From an uncultured Clostridia bacterium (GTDB lineage: Bacteria > Bacillota > Clostridia > Oscillospirales > Acutalibacteraceae), in the NCBI GenBank assembly GCA_947630835.1, contig CANRIZ010000003.1:38799-102798 (forward strand): 64,000 nt of DNA, in the 5' to 3' direction. Positions 53,138 to 61,456 of the stretch are shown here, piece after piece. Each line of letters opens with the position of its first letter. Positions within the stretch are counted from its first letter, which is position 1. The notes beneath the pieces are model-generated. The model saw nothing but the letters and a program-made list of their open reading frames with translations. It ran no database searches and had not been told where the DNA came from. Position numbers and translations under genes: made by a program.

Positions 53138-54652
53138 ATGGGTAAATCTAAACCGTCGGCTTTGTCGGAAAAGAACTACGTCGGCAAAAAAGAACTTTGG
53201 ATGTTCTCTGTAGGCGGTATGGGGCAGGGAATGATATACGCTATGATGTCAAGCTATATCAGCGACTATTATGTAAACGTTCTGCATCTTCCGCTTATGT
53301 TCGTACTGCTGCTTATGCTCCTCGCAAGGGTATGGGACGCAATAAACGACCCGCTTATGGGTATTATCGTTGACCGCCATACAACAAAATGGGGCAAGAT
53401 GAAGCCGTACATAATCTTTGCGGCGGCGCCTATAGCGCTGTTGACCGTATTGATGTATTTAAGCCCCAACCTCGAGCAGAAATCGCTTATGATTTATTCT
53501 GCGGTTGTATATGTGCTTTGGGGTATGTGCTACACTATGGCGGACGTACCGTTTTGGAGCCTGCCTAATGTGCTTACTCCCAACGCGCAGGAAAGAAGCT
53601 CCATCGTTTCGTTCAGCAAGATTTTTAATTCCATAGGTTCGGCGCTTCCCGAAATATTCTTCTTTGCGGCAGGCTTTTTGCTTCCTCTTTTCATAAGCAC
53701 CGCAAACCCGGAGGAATACAACAAAAAGCAGTATCTTATTATTGCCTGTACGATAGTCGTAGTTGGAATAATAATGTACGTCAATTCCTTCTTTTATATT
53801 AAAGAGCGCGCAGTTCCGCCAATTAAGAAAAAACAGCCCGGCGAGCCTTCTCAGCTTGCAAGGATTTTTAAATGCAAGCCCTTGGTGCTTGTAATACTTA
53901 TGGGCGTTTTGTCCTCGGGCAGATATATGGTACAGGCGGCGGCAATACATGTTGCAAGGTATGCGTTTTACATAGGGCCGGACCTTACGGGTATGACGCT
54001 CGAGCAAAAGACAAAGGCTATAGCCGCTTCCGTTTCGAGCGTTAAAACCATATTTCAGGTCTGCGCGGTTGTCGGAATGTTCGGCGCAACGCTTCTTATG
54101 CCTATGCTTATGAAGAAGTTTGATTATAAAAAGCTGCTTATTACAACCTGCCTTGCGGGCTTTGCGGCAAGCATTTTTACAACCTTGCTCGGCTGGTTTA
54201 CGGCAAACCTCTACATTTGTATTCCTTTTATTCTTATCTCCTGCATACCCCTCGGAGTTATAAATACAATTTCAATAGCTATGATTTATGACTGCCTCGA
54301 TTATATGGAGCTTAAAACGGGACACAGGGACAACGCCTTGGGTTCGGCTTGTCAGGGCTTTATCAACAAGCTCGGCTCGGCTCTTTCAACCTGCGGTATA
54401 GTTATTATGTATATGGCGATAGGCTTTAAGCCCGACCAGATGTTAAATTCCACAACCGTTGTAGCCGCCACGGAGCTTACAAGGGCGCAGAATTTTGCAA
54501 TGTTCTCCCTGGTATCGGTAATTCCCGGCGTAAGCCTTTTGCTCTGCTCGATACCTATGTTCTTTTACAAAATTTCGGGCGATTACAAAAAGCAAATGCA
54601 GATTGAACTTGCTCAAAAGCGTGAGGCGGAGGGCTTTACCTTAGCGGAATGA
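53138..54652 (+). CDS. GPH-family sugar:cation symporter (MFS)
   Basis: The 504-residue, 12-segment carrier shows the glycoside-pentoside-hexuronide family features: GGMGQGMIYAMMSSYISDYY in helix 1 and ARVWDAINDPLMGIIVDRHTT (seen in two parts) with the aspartates that bind the cation, then KMKPYI-like WGKMKPYIIF. MelB is the best-known member. The substrate could be a glycoside or another polar metabolite. AAGAGGTG precedes the ATG. A terminator follows. Confidence 0.9.
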   Translation: MGKSKPSALSEKNYVGKKELWMFSVGGMGQGMIYAMMSSYISDYYVNVLHLPLMFVLLLMLLARVWDAINDPLMGIIVDRHTTKWGKMKPYIIFAAAPIALLTVLMYLSPNLEQKSLMIYSAVVYVLWGMCYTMADVPFWSLPNVLTPNAQERSSIVSFSKIFNSIGSALPEIFFFAAGFLLPLFISTANPEEYNKKQYLIIACTIVVVGIIMYVNSFFYIKERAVPPIKKKQPGEPSQLARIFKCKPLVLVILMGVLSSGRYMVQAAAIHVARYAFYIGPDLTGMTLEQKTKAIAASVSSVKTIFQVCAVVGMFGATLLMPMLMKKFDYKKLLITTCLAGFAASIFTTLLGWFTANLYICIPFILISCIPLGVINTISIAMIYDCLDYMELKTGHRDNALGSACQGFINKLGSALSTCGIVIMYMAIGFKPDQMLNSTTVVAATELTRAQNFAMFSLVSVIPGVSLLLCSIPMFFYKISGDYKKQMQIELAQKREAEGFTLAE

Positions 54653-54673
54653 TAACTTTAAAATATATACAAA

Positions 54674-54709
54674 AAACGGGCGGCAGCTTTAAACTGCCGT
54701 CCGTTTGCT
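54674..54709 (+). terminator. Terminator after the GPH symporter gene
   Basis: AACGGGCGGCAG and CTGCCGTCCGTT pair around CTTTAAA with one G-U, flanked by AAAAA and TTTGCTTT; may work in both directions. Confidence 0.75.
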
Positions 54710-54721
54710 TTAAAATTAAAC

Positions 54722-54940
54722 TTAAACGGAAAAATCCTCCTTAGAGAAGCTCTTTAGCTCGGGGGCTTTTTTAGGAACTCTTTTCATTATGTCGTATTTG
54801 AATTTTTTGCAGCTGAAATCCTTAGCCACAACGCCCTTTTTGGGGCAGAGTACGGATTTTCCGTCGGGAGCGGGCTTGCCCAAAAGGCAATAAGAACAGC
54901 TCGGCGAAACGCTTTGTGTATTGTAAACAGACTTTTTCAT
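54722..54940 (-). CDS. Small cysteine-motif protein of unknown function
   Basis: The 72 residues have four cysteines: CSYC (15, 18), LCPKKG (32) and FSCKKF (44), a likely zinc- or iron-binding knuckle, then a proline-rich C terminus (RVPKKAPELKSFSKEDFSV). Homologues of this pattern occur in clostridia, but I know no function. It lies 33 nt after ylbJ on the same strand and may be part of its transcript. Confidence 0.72.
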   Translation of the reverse strand: MKKSVYNTQSVSPSCSYCLLGKPAPDGKSVLCPKKGVVAKDFSCKKFKYDIMKRVPKKAPELKSFSKEDFSV

Positions 54941-54973
54941 TTTTTCACATCCGTAAATTATTCTGAAATTATA

Positions 54974-56029
54974 CTAACACATTTTTCTGCCCGTATCAAG
55001 CTCAAAAATAAGGGAACAGCACATAATTATCAGCGCGGCGGCGGACGGAAGCGAAACCGAGTACGCGCTCGGCGTAAGCGACTGCTGCGCGGCGAATACG
55101 CCGAATTCAAGCGGAAAAATGCGTAAAGCGAGAAAGCATATTGCGCCCGAAAGCAGAGCGCAAATAATTCTTGACAAGTAAAAAAGCCCGAAGTTGAGCC
55201 CGCTTTTTCGCACGAACGAAAAAATTTGGCAATGAACGGAAAGCCCGCCGAAGGAAAGGACGGCGGCAAGCACGGGTATCGGCAGAACGCCGCAGGACAT
55301 TCTGATTCCGTCGGTAACCTCCAGCAGGGCGCAGGCAAGCGTAATAAATACGTTGTTTCCGAAGGATAAAATACATTCGATTACGGCGTTGAAAACAATT
55401 ACCCAGGAGCATATGCCGAACATCGACTTTGAAGCGTCCGAAATTGAATTTGTAAAAGCGGTTACGGGATTTTTTACAATTTGGTATGCGCAGTCTCGGT
55501 ATTCCGTCCTTTTGCCGTTTGAGAGCGTTCGGCTCATAATTCCGACCAACAGAGATGAACTTACGCAGCAAACAAAAAGCAGTACGCCCAGCCTTCTGCT
55601 TTTTGCAAAAATTTCTCCCACTGTTCCTATAACGAACGCGGGGCCCGCGTTAATGCAAAATAAATTCAGCCTCTGCGCCTCGTTTTCGTTTATTTTACCG
55701 CTTTCAAGCAGGTCGCAGGTCATCTTTGCCCCTACCGGGAAACCGCCTATCATCGACATAATAATCACAAATGAGCATATGCCGGGCAGTTTAAAAAGCT
55801 TCTGCGTAATCTTGGTAAAAAACGAGCCGAAAAAATCACCCAGACCGGAATTTACTATAAACCTCGATACTATCATAAACGGGAAAAGCGTGGGGATTAT
55901 AGAGTTTACGCACAGCATAATTCCCTCTTTAACCCCGTTTACGCATTCGCTTGATTTTGCAAAAAGGCAAATAAATATTATAACCGTAAAAAGCCCGAGC
56001 GCCGAATTGTAAACAAGATTTCTTTTCAT
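54974..56029 (-). CDS. ylbJ: Sporulation integral membrane protein YlbJ
   Basis: YlbJ is a mother-cell membrane protein required for spore cortex formation in Bacillus. The 351 residues have about eight membrane segments and the nucleoside-recognition (Gate) domain features: SIIPTLFPFMIVSRF, MIGGFPVGAKMTCDLLESG, NEAQRLNLFCINAGPAFVIG. It reads divergent from yqfC, another mother-cell gene, with sigma-E-like sites between them. Confidence 0.92.
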   Translation of the reverse strand: MKRNLVYNSALGLFTVIIFICLFAKSSECVNGVKEGIMLCVNSIIPTLFPFMIVSRFIVNSGLGDFFGSFFTKITQKLFKLPGICSFVIIMSMIGGFPVGAKMTCDLLESGKINENEAQRLNLFCINAGPAFVIGTVGEIFAKSRRLGVLLFVCCVSSSLLVGIMSRTLSNGKRTEYRDCAYQIVKNPVTAFTNSISDASKSMFGICSWVIVFNAVIECILSFGNNVFITLACALLEVTDGIRMSCGVLPIPVLAAVLSFGGLSVHCQIFSFVRKSGLNFGLFYLSRIICALLSGAICFLALRIFPLEFGVFAAQQSLTPSAYSVSLPSAAALIIMCCSLIFELDTGRKMC

Positions 56030-56052
56030 ATCATCACTCTTTCGGTAATCAA

Positions 56053-56081
56053 TTTATATGCGGGTTCATATATTTATATGA
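56053..56081 (-). promoter_or_regulatory. Candidate sigma-E promoter of ylbJ
   Basis: On the minus strand TCATATA (6 of 7 matches to the -35 pattern KMATATT), 14 nt, and CATATAAA (6 of 8 to CATACAnT) lie 24 nt before ylbJ. Spacing and place fit sigma-E control, known for ylbJ in Bacillus. Confidence 0.55.
56067..56074 (+). promoter_or_regulatory. Candidate sigma-E -10 of yqfC
   Basis: CATATATT matches the sigma-E -10 at 7 of 8 positions, 20 nt before yqfC. The -35 candidate 14 nt upstream (TAATCAA) is weak. It lies inside the spacer of the opposing ylbJ promoter. Confidence 0.45.
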
Positions 56082-56094
56082 GTGAGGTGAGAGT

Positions 56095-56403
56095 ATGGCT
56101 TCCTCAAAACGCAGAAAGAGGGAAAATGCCGAAAGCGAAAGGAAAAATACGCTCAAGGAGAAGCTGGAAATACCGGAAATGCTTGATTCCTCGCTTCCTC
56201 ATATCGAGGCGAACGGAAACAGGGAAATAATAGTCGACGGCTGCAAGGGGATAGTAGAATATTCGCAGTCGAGAATAAAGCTGAACACAGGCGCGCTGCT
56301 TGTGAGCTTTGTGGGAGACGATATTGAAATTAAGAATTATTCCGATATTCAAACAGTGATTTCCGGCAATATTTTCACTATCGAGTTTGAAAGCGTGGGG
56401 TAG
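56095..56403 (+). CDS. yqfC: Sporulation protein YqfC
   Basis: The 102-residue protein belongs to the YabP/YqfC family: a basic start, LEIPEMLDSSLPHIEANGNR, EIIVDGCKGIVEYSQSRIKL and LVSFVGDDIEIKNYS. It is produced in the mother cell under sigma-E in Bacillus and is needed for proper spore development. GAGGTGAGAG lies before the ATG. Followed by yqfD with 3 nt between. Confidence 0.93.
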   Translation: MASSKRRKRENAESERKNTLKEKLEIPEMLDSSLPHIEANGNREIIVDGCKGIVEYSQSRIKLNTGALLVSFVGDDIEIKNYSDIQTVISGNIFTIEFESVG

Positions 56404-56406
56404 TTT

Positions 56407-57576
56407 ATGATAATTATCAGGTTTTTAAGATTTTTAAAGGGATATGTAAGCTTTACGGCAAGCGGAGGCTTTATAGAAAGGTTTGTAAACCTCTGCACAA
56501 AAAACAGGATACCGCTGTGGAATTTAAAGAGAAAAGAGGATTATCTCGAAGCGGATACAACCGTAAAGGGCTACAAAATCATAAGGGAATCCGCCAAGCG
56601 CTCCGGAGTTAGGGTGAGCATTGCAAAAAAGCACGGACTTCCTTTTTTTATGCGCTCTTACAGGAAAAGGGCGGGCATCTTGGCAGGGCTTGCGTTTGCA
56701 TGTCTGCTTGTGGCTTTTTTGTCCTCAATGGTTTGGAGCATAAGCGTTTCGGGAAACCTCGAGCTTACCGACGAGGAAATACTGGAGGCGTTTGGCGAAA
56801 ACGGCGTAAAGATAGGGGCGTTTAAATTTAAAATCGACTGCGAGGACGTCGCCTACAACGTAACAAGAAGGCTTCCGCAGCTTTCCTTTGCAAGCGTTAA
56901 TATAATAGGTTCAAGAGCTGAAATAGTAGTAAACGAAAGGAGCGAAAAGCCCGATTTTCCCGACGACTCCGAACCCTGCGATATAATTTCCTCCGAAAAC
57001 GGAACCGTAGCGAGGATAGAAGCGAATATCGGCGAGGCGCAAATAAAGGTCGGTGACGCCGTTGTAAAAGGAGACTTGCTCATTTCCGGCATTACCGAAA
57101 ACGCCGACGCAAGCGAAAACCTGCAAGCGGCGAGGGGCAAGGTTATTGCAAAGGTCAAAAAGAAAATCACCACCGAAAACACGGATTTTTCTTTTCACAC
57201 TCAAAAGGCGGAAAAGAACAGAAATCTTTTATATATTTTGGGGCTTGAAATACCCCTCGGCCCGTCAGTTGGCAAGGAAAACGCAAGCAGGCTTACCCAA
57301 AAGCTCACAAACGGCGAAATAGAACTGCCCGTCGGCATAATTAAGGAACATTCCTACAGCCTTTCCGACGAAACTCCGCTTCCGGACAAATACAAATCAT
57401 TGTTATGCGCCAAAAATTATTGCGAAATATACAGAAACATTTTTTTGCAAAGCGAAGAAATAATTTCACAGCTTGTTACAGAAAATAAAAAAGACGGCTT
57501 TGCATATTTTTCGGGCGAATGTCTTGTAAAAAAAGATATAGGCATAAGAAAAGCAATTTTAGTTGATATTTCATAA
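56407..57576 (+). CDS. yqfD: Sporulation protein YqfD
   Basis: The 389 residues start with a GYVSFTASGGFIERFVNLC segment, have one membrane segment near 95-115 (AGLAFACLLVAFLSSMVWS), and an external part with VSGNLELTDEEIL, like POTRA/FtsQ folds, and RSEKP-like regions. YqfD is a sigma-E-dependent protein of sporulation acting with YqfC. The usual length is about 390-400. Confidence 0.93.
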   Translation: MIIIRFLRFLKGYVSFTASGGFIERFVNLCTKNRIPLWNLKRKEDYLEADTTVKGYKIIRESAKRSGVRVSIAKKHGLPFFMRSYRKRAGILAGLAFACLLVAFLSSMVWSISVSGNLELTDEEILEAFGENGVKIGAFKFKIDCEDVAYNVTRRLPQLSFASVNIIGSRAEIVVNERSEKPDFPDDSEPCDIISSENGTVARIEANIGEAQIKVGDAVVKGDLLISGITENADASENLQAARGKVIAKVKKKITTENTDFSFHTQKAEKNRNLLYILGLEIPLGPSVGKENASRLTQKLTNGEIELPVGIIKEHSYSLSDETPLPDKYKSLLCAKNYCEIYRNIFLQSEEIISQLVTENKKDGFAYFSGECLVKKDIGIRKAILVDIS

Positions 57577-57591
57577 AATATATGATATTAT
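57563..57591 (+). promoter_or_regulatory. Predicted vegetative promoter of the phoH-mutS2 cluster
   Basis: TTGATA (overlapping the end of yqfD), 17 nt and TATTAT lie 39 nt before phoH. It would let the housekeeping genes be expressed apart from the sporulation genes before them. Confidence 0.65.
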
Positions 57592-57630
57592 ATAGTAAAT
57601 TTACACAGTTTTTGTTAGGGTGGTCAATCG

Positions 57631-58593
57631 GTGTTTGAACAGGTAATCAGCGTTGACAGAATGGAGCACGCAGTAAGTCTTTTCGGAAGCTTCGATGAAA
57701 ACGTCAAGCTGATTGAACAGGAATTTTCGGTAAACGTAATCAGTCGCGGCTCCGAGCTTAAAATAACCGGCGACGTTGAAAATGTAGACAAAGCGTCAAG
57801 GGCGATAAAGGGGCTTCTTACGCTTATAAATAAGGGCGAGGCTCTCTCGCAGCAGAACGTAAGGTACGTTATTTCGCTTGTTAAAGAGGACAGCGAGGAA
57901 AAGCTGAGCGAAATGACGGGGGACTGCGTTTGCATAACGGCTAAGGGCAAGCCCGTAAAGCCAAAAACGCTCGGTCAGAAAAAGTATATCGAGGCTATCA
58001 GAAACAATACCGTAGTTTTGGGCGCAGGCCCTGCCGGTACGGGCAAAACCTACCTTGCGGTCGCCATGGCGGTTACCGCTTTCAGGGCAAAAGAGGTAAA
58101 TAGGATAATACTTACCCGTCCTGCGGTCGAAGCGGGCGAAAAGCTTGGCTTTTTGCCGGGCGACTTACAGCAAAAGGTCGATCCGTATCTGCGGCCCTTG
58201 TACGACGCCCTTTTCGATATGCTCGGGGCGGAGGCTTTCCAAAGGTATCAGGAAAGGGGCAGTATAGAGGTAGCCCCGCTTGCCTATATGAGGGGCAGAA
58301 CTCTTGACGACAGCTTTATTATCCTTGACGAGGCTCAAAACACCACCAAAGAACAGATGAAAATGTTTTTGACAAGGCTCGGCTTTAATTCCAAAATGGT
58401 TGTAACGGGCGATATAACCCAGATAGATCTTCCCGACGGCAAAAAATCCGGACTTACTCAGGCTATGAAAATTCTTAAAAATATCGAGGGAATTTCCATC
58501 AACGAATTCAGCGAAAAGGACGTAGTAAGGCATAAGCTTGTTCAGGATATAATCAAAGCATATGAAAAAAGCGAGGAGAACAGAAGAAGATGA
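57631..58593 (+). CDS. phoH: PhoH family protein
   Basis: An ATPase of the PhoH/NTPase family with a KH-like N-terminal region and a core with Walker A (GPAGTGKTYLAVAMA), TRPAVEAGEKLGFLPGDL, and Walker B (SFIILDEAQNTTKEQM). The 320 residues are standard. PhoH-like proteins are linked to RNA metabolism and commonly stand before ybeY, as here; it overlaps ybeY by 4 nt. GTG at 57631 is the start, with AGGGTGG upstream. Confidence 0.93.
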   Translation: MFEQVISVDRMEHAVSLFGSFDENVKLIEQEFSVNVISRGSELKITGDVENVDKASRAIKGLLTLINKGEALSQQNVRYVISLVKEDSEEKLSEMTGDCVCITAKGKPVKPKTLGQKKYIEAIRNNTVVLGAGPAGTGKTYLAVAMAVTAFRAKEVNRIILTRPAVEAGEKLGFLPGDLQQKVDPYLRPLYDALFDMLGAEAFQRYQERGSIEVAPLAYMRGRTLDDSFIILDEAQNTTKEQMKMFLTRLGFNSKMVVTGDITQIDLPDGKKSGLTQAMKILKNIEGISINEFSEKDVVRHKLVQDIIKAYEKSEENRRR

Positions 58594-59096
58594 GCGATAA
58601 AATCAAAGTTATAATTTCAAATAATCAAAAGGACGTCAAAGTACCTACCGGGGTAAGAATGTTAATACGCAGATGCTGCAACGCGGTCCTTGTTCAGGAG
58701 GATTTTAAAGGTTCTGCCGAAATAAGCGTCAGCTTTGTAAATAACGAGCAGATACATAAGCTCAATAAGCAATACAGGAATATAGACAGGGAAACCGACG
58801 TTTTGTCGTTCCCCCTCGGCGCGGACGGAGAGTACGACGTAAACCCCGATACCGGCGCGAAGCTGCTTGGGGATATAGTAATTTCGCTTGAAAAAGCCGT
58901 TTCCCAGGCGGAGGAATACGGACACAGCCTTAACAGGGAGGTTGCGTTTTTAACGGTTCATTCGCTTTTGCATCTCCTCGGCTACGACCATGAGGGCGGC
59001 GGCCTTGAGGCGGTTCATATGAGGGAAAAGGAAGAAAGCGTTTTAACCCAGCTCGGGCTTAAAAGGAACGGAAGCTATTACTTGGACGGGGAATAA
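58590..59096 (+). CDS. ybeY: rRNA maturation endoribonuclease YbeY
   Basis: YbeY is a zinc RNase needed for 16S rRNA 3'-end maturation and ribosome quality control. The 168 residues contain NKQYRNIDRETDVLSFPLG and the metal motif VHSLLHLLGYDHE with three histidines (HxxxHxxxxxH). The start overlaps the end of phoH. A neighbour of dgkA and era, as usual in Firmicutes. Confidence 0.95.
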   Translation: MSDKIKVIISNNQKDVKVPTGVRMLIRRCCNAVLVQEDFKGSAEISVSFVNNEQIHKLNKQYRNIDRETDVLSFPLGADGEYDVNPDTGAKLLGDIVISLEKAVSQAEEYGHSLNREVAFLTVHSLLHLLGYDHEGGGLEAVHMREKEESVLTQLGLKRNGSYYLDGE

Positions 59097-59099
59097 AAT

Positions 59100-59609
59100 A
59101 TGAAGGGACTTGCAAACCTGTTTAAAAGCTTCGGCTACGCCTTTCGGGGTATATATCTGGCTGTTAAATACGAGAGAAATATGAGAATACATTTGGTATG
59201 CGTCGTTTATATGTATTCTTTTTTGCTCGTTTACGATTTCTTTAAAGTAAACCCAACGCAGTTTGCCGTCATCTTTTTGGCAAATGCGCTTGTAATGGCG
59301 TGCGAGCTTATAAATACGGCTATAGAGCGCACGGTTGACCTTGCAAGCGATAAGAAAACCCAAAACGGCAAAATAGCCAAGGATACCGCCGCCGGCGCGG
59401 TGCTTATAAGCGCAATTTTCGCCGTGCTTGTCGGCATAGCGGTTCTTTACCAGCCGCAGGCTTTTGTCGGGCTTTACAATTATTATGTTGAAAAGCCCGG
59501 TATGTTTTTGCTTTTTATAATTTCAATAGCGCTTTCAACTCTGTTTATTTTTAAGGGCTTCGGCAAAAATTCAACGCAGGATAACAGCTCGAAAAGGAAT
59601 ATCAAATAA
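59100..59609 (+). CDS. dgkA: Diacylglycerol/undecaprenol kinase (DgkA family) with extra C-terminal segment
   Basis: The enzyme phosphorylates undecaprenol (or diacylglycerol) in the membrane, recycling the cell-wall lipid carrier. The first 120 residues match the family: SFGYAFRGIYLAVKYERNMRIH and ELINTAIERTVDLAS, with three membrane segments. At 169 residues it is about 40 longer than usual, with a further hydrophobic segment (FLLFIISIALSTLFIFKGF) and a polar tail. It overlaps era by one base. Confidence 0.9.
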   Translation: MKGLANLFKSFGYAFRGIYLAVKYERNMRIHLVCVVYMYSFLLVYDFFKVNPTQFAVIFLANALVMACELINTAIERTVDLASDKKTQNGKIAKDTAAGAVLISAIFAVLVGIAVLYQPQAFVGLYNYYVEKPGMFLLFIISIALSTLFIFKGFGKNSTQDNSSKRNIK

Positions 59610-60511
59610 TGGAAAACACATCGAAAACAGCCTTTATAGCCATAGTCGGTAAGGCAAACGTGGGCAAATCTTCAATTTTAAACAGGCTTATAGGCAGTAA
59701 AATCGCAATCGTCTCCTCCAAGCCTCAAACTACCCGCACAAGAATAATGGGCGTTCTTACAACGCAAGATAATATCCAGCTTGTTTTTACCGATACCCCG
59801 GGCTTTCACAAACCCAAAAACAAGCTCGGCGAAAAAATGGTACAGGCCGTAAGCGACAGTATTTCGGGAGTGGACTCCTGCCTGTTCGTCATCAGCGCGG
59901 AGGATTCGGGGCTAAACGCCGCGGAGCTTGAGCTTATTAAAAAATTCAAGAAAGAAAAAATGACTGTAGTGCTTGCCGTTAATAAAATCGATCTGCTCAA
60001 GGACAAAACCGAGCTTATGAAAAAAATTGCCGACGTTTCAAAGCTCTATGATTTTAAGGCGGTTGTTCCCGTTTCTGCGGTAAATAACGAAAAAACGGAC
60101 GAACTGCTCGACGAGCTTAAGCTCCTCGCCGTCGAAAGCATACATTTTTTCCCCGACGACGCTCTCACAGACCAACCCGAGAGGGTTCTGGTTTCCGAAA
60201 TAATCAGGGAAAAAATGCTCAGGCTTTTGGAAAAGGAAATTCCGCACGGTACGGCGGTCGGAATCGAAAAAATGAAAGAGCGCGACTCCGGCGATATAAT
60301 GGATATCGAGGCGACCGTTTATTGCGAAAAGGAAAGTCACAAGGGAATTATAATCGGTAAGGGCGGCGCTATGCTCAAAAAAATTTCCACCCTTGCCCGT
60401 CGGGATATAGAAAGCTTTTTCGATATAAAAGTAAACTTAAAATGCTGGGTCAAGGTTAAAGAGGATTGGCGCAACCGAGAGGGGCTCATTCACAATTTTG
60501 GCTTGGATTGA
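59609..60511 (+). CDS. era: GTPase Era
   Basis: Era binds the 3' end of 16S rRNA and assists 30S assembly. The 300 residues have a GTPase domain (VGKANVGKSSILNRL, KPQTTRTRIMGV, DTPGFHKPKN, NKIDLL) and a KH domain with IIGKGGAMLKKIS. Start overlaps the dgkA stop in TAATGG. Confidence 0.96.
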   Translation: MENTSKTAFIAIVGKANVGKSSILNRLIGSKIAIVSSKPQTTRTRIMGVLTTQDNIQLVFTDTPGFHKPKNKLGEKMVQAVSDSISGVDSCLFVISAEDSGLNAAELELIKKFKKEKMTVVLAVNKIDLLKDKTELMKKIADVSKLYDFKAVVPVSAVNNEKTDELLDELKLLAVESIHFFPDDALTDQPERVLVSEIIREKMLRLLEKEIPHGTAVGIEKMKERDSGDIMDIEATVYCEKESHKGIIIGKGGAMLKKISTLARRDIESFFDIKVNLKCWVKVKEDWRNREGLIHNFGLD

Positions 60512-60602
60512 CATTAATATATGCCCGCTTTAAAGGTTAATTTAAAAATGTAACCATTAAAGGTTGATTTTAGAACTGTATTGACCGTTAGGCGGTGTTT
60601 TT

Positions 60603-60743
60603 ATGAGAAAGACAGAGGATTATTGGGTGACGTTTTCCAAAAGCGGGAAAATTGAGGATTACCTCGTTTTCTGCACGGCGAAAAACGGTAATGTCAATAA
60701 GGAAAAAGGCAATGAAGCTCAACACAAAAGGACTTATCCTTAA
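60603..60743 (+). CDS. yqzL: YqzL-like small protein
   Basis: A 46-residue protein begins MRKTEDYWVTFSKSGKIEDY and continues LVFCTAKNG. The spacing W...F..SG.IEDYL matches YqzL of Bacillus (W-x-VF-x-x-TG-x-V-x-x-YL), which also sits between era and recO. AGGCGGTG lies before the ATG. It overlaps the start of recO by 32 nt in another frame. Function is unknown. Easily missed because of its size. Confidence 0.7.
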   Translation: MRKTEDYWVTFSKSGKIEDYLVFCTAKNGNVNKEKGNEAQHKRTYP

Positions 60744-61455
60744 AGAACAGAATATCGGCGAACAGGATAAGCTCGTAACCGTGTTAACTGCCGATTTGGG
60801 CGTCGTTAAAGCGTTCGTAAGGGGCGCAAAAAGCGTTAAGTCCAAAAAGCAGTCGGCTACGGGCCTTTTGTGTTATTCAAATTTATCGCTTTACAACGGC
60901 AAGGACAGCTACATAATTGACGAGGCGGAGTGTATAGAGGTGTTTTTCGGACTTCGCAGCGATATCGAAAAGCTCGCCCTGGCGCAGTACTTTGCGGAGC
61001 TTGGCTGCGAGCTTGCGCCGGAACATTCCAACGCCGAGGAATATTTAAGGGTGGTGCTCAATTCCCTCTATATGGTTTCAAATTCCAAAAAGCCCGATTT
61101 GCAGGTTAAGGCCATAACCGAGCTTCGGCTGCTTTCGCTTTCGGGCTATATGCCAAACCTTGTAGCCTGCGAGCGCTGCGGCGAGTTTGAAACGGAAAAA
61201 ATGTATTTTGACATAGAACACGGGCTTCTTTACTGCGAAAACTGCGCGAACGAGGACGCCCCGCTCGAGCTTGAGCTCAACGTCGTCAGCGCAATGCGCC
61301 ACATAGTTTTTTCAAAGCTTGAAAGGCTTTACGCCTTCGGCTTAAACGACGAACAGCTTAGGGATCTTTCCTATGTCACGGAAACCTATTTAAAATCAAA
61401 AACGGAAAGAAAATACAAGACGTTGGATTTTTACAATTCATTGAGGAAAATATAA
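60712..61455 (+). CDS. recO: DNA repair protein RecO
   Basis: RecO works with RecR to load RecA in gap repair. The 247 residues start MKLNTKGLILKEQNIGEQDK with the OB fold, followed by VKAFVRGAKSVKSKKQ, and a C-terminal part with a four-cysteine zinc site (CERCGEF, then LLYCENCANED). ATG at 60712 overlaps the end of yqzL; a longer frame would start inside yqzL with no similarity. Confidence 0.94.
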   Translation: MKLNTKGLILKEQNIGEQDKLVTVLTADLGVVKAFVRGAKSVKSKKQSATGLLCYSNLSLYNGKDSYIIDEAECIEVFFGLRSDIEKLALAQYFAELGCELAPEHSNAEEYLRVVLNSLYMVSNSKKPDLQVKAITELRLLSLSGYMPNLVACERCGEFETEKMYFDIEHGLLYCENCANEDAPLELELNVVSAMRHIVFSKLERLYAFGLNDEQLRDLSYVTETYLKSKTERKYKTLDFYNSLRKI

Positions 61456-61456
61456 A

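Noticed and set aside
55353..56012. Plus-strand open frame of 219 codons over ylbJ
   Set aside because: Antisense to ylbJ, whose Gate-domain motifs are clear.
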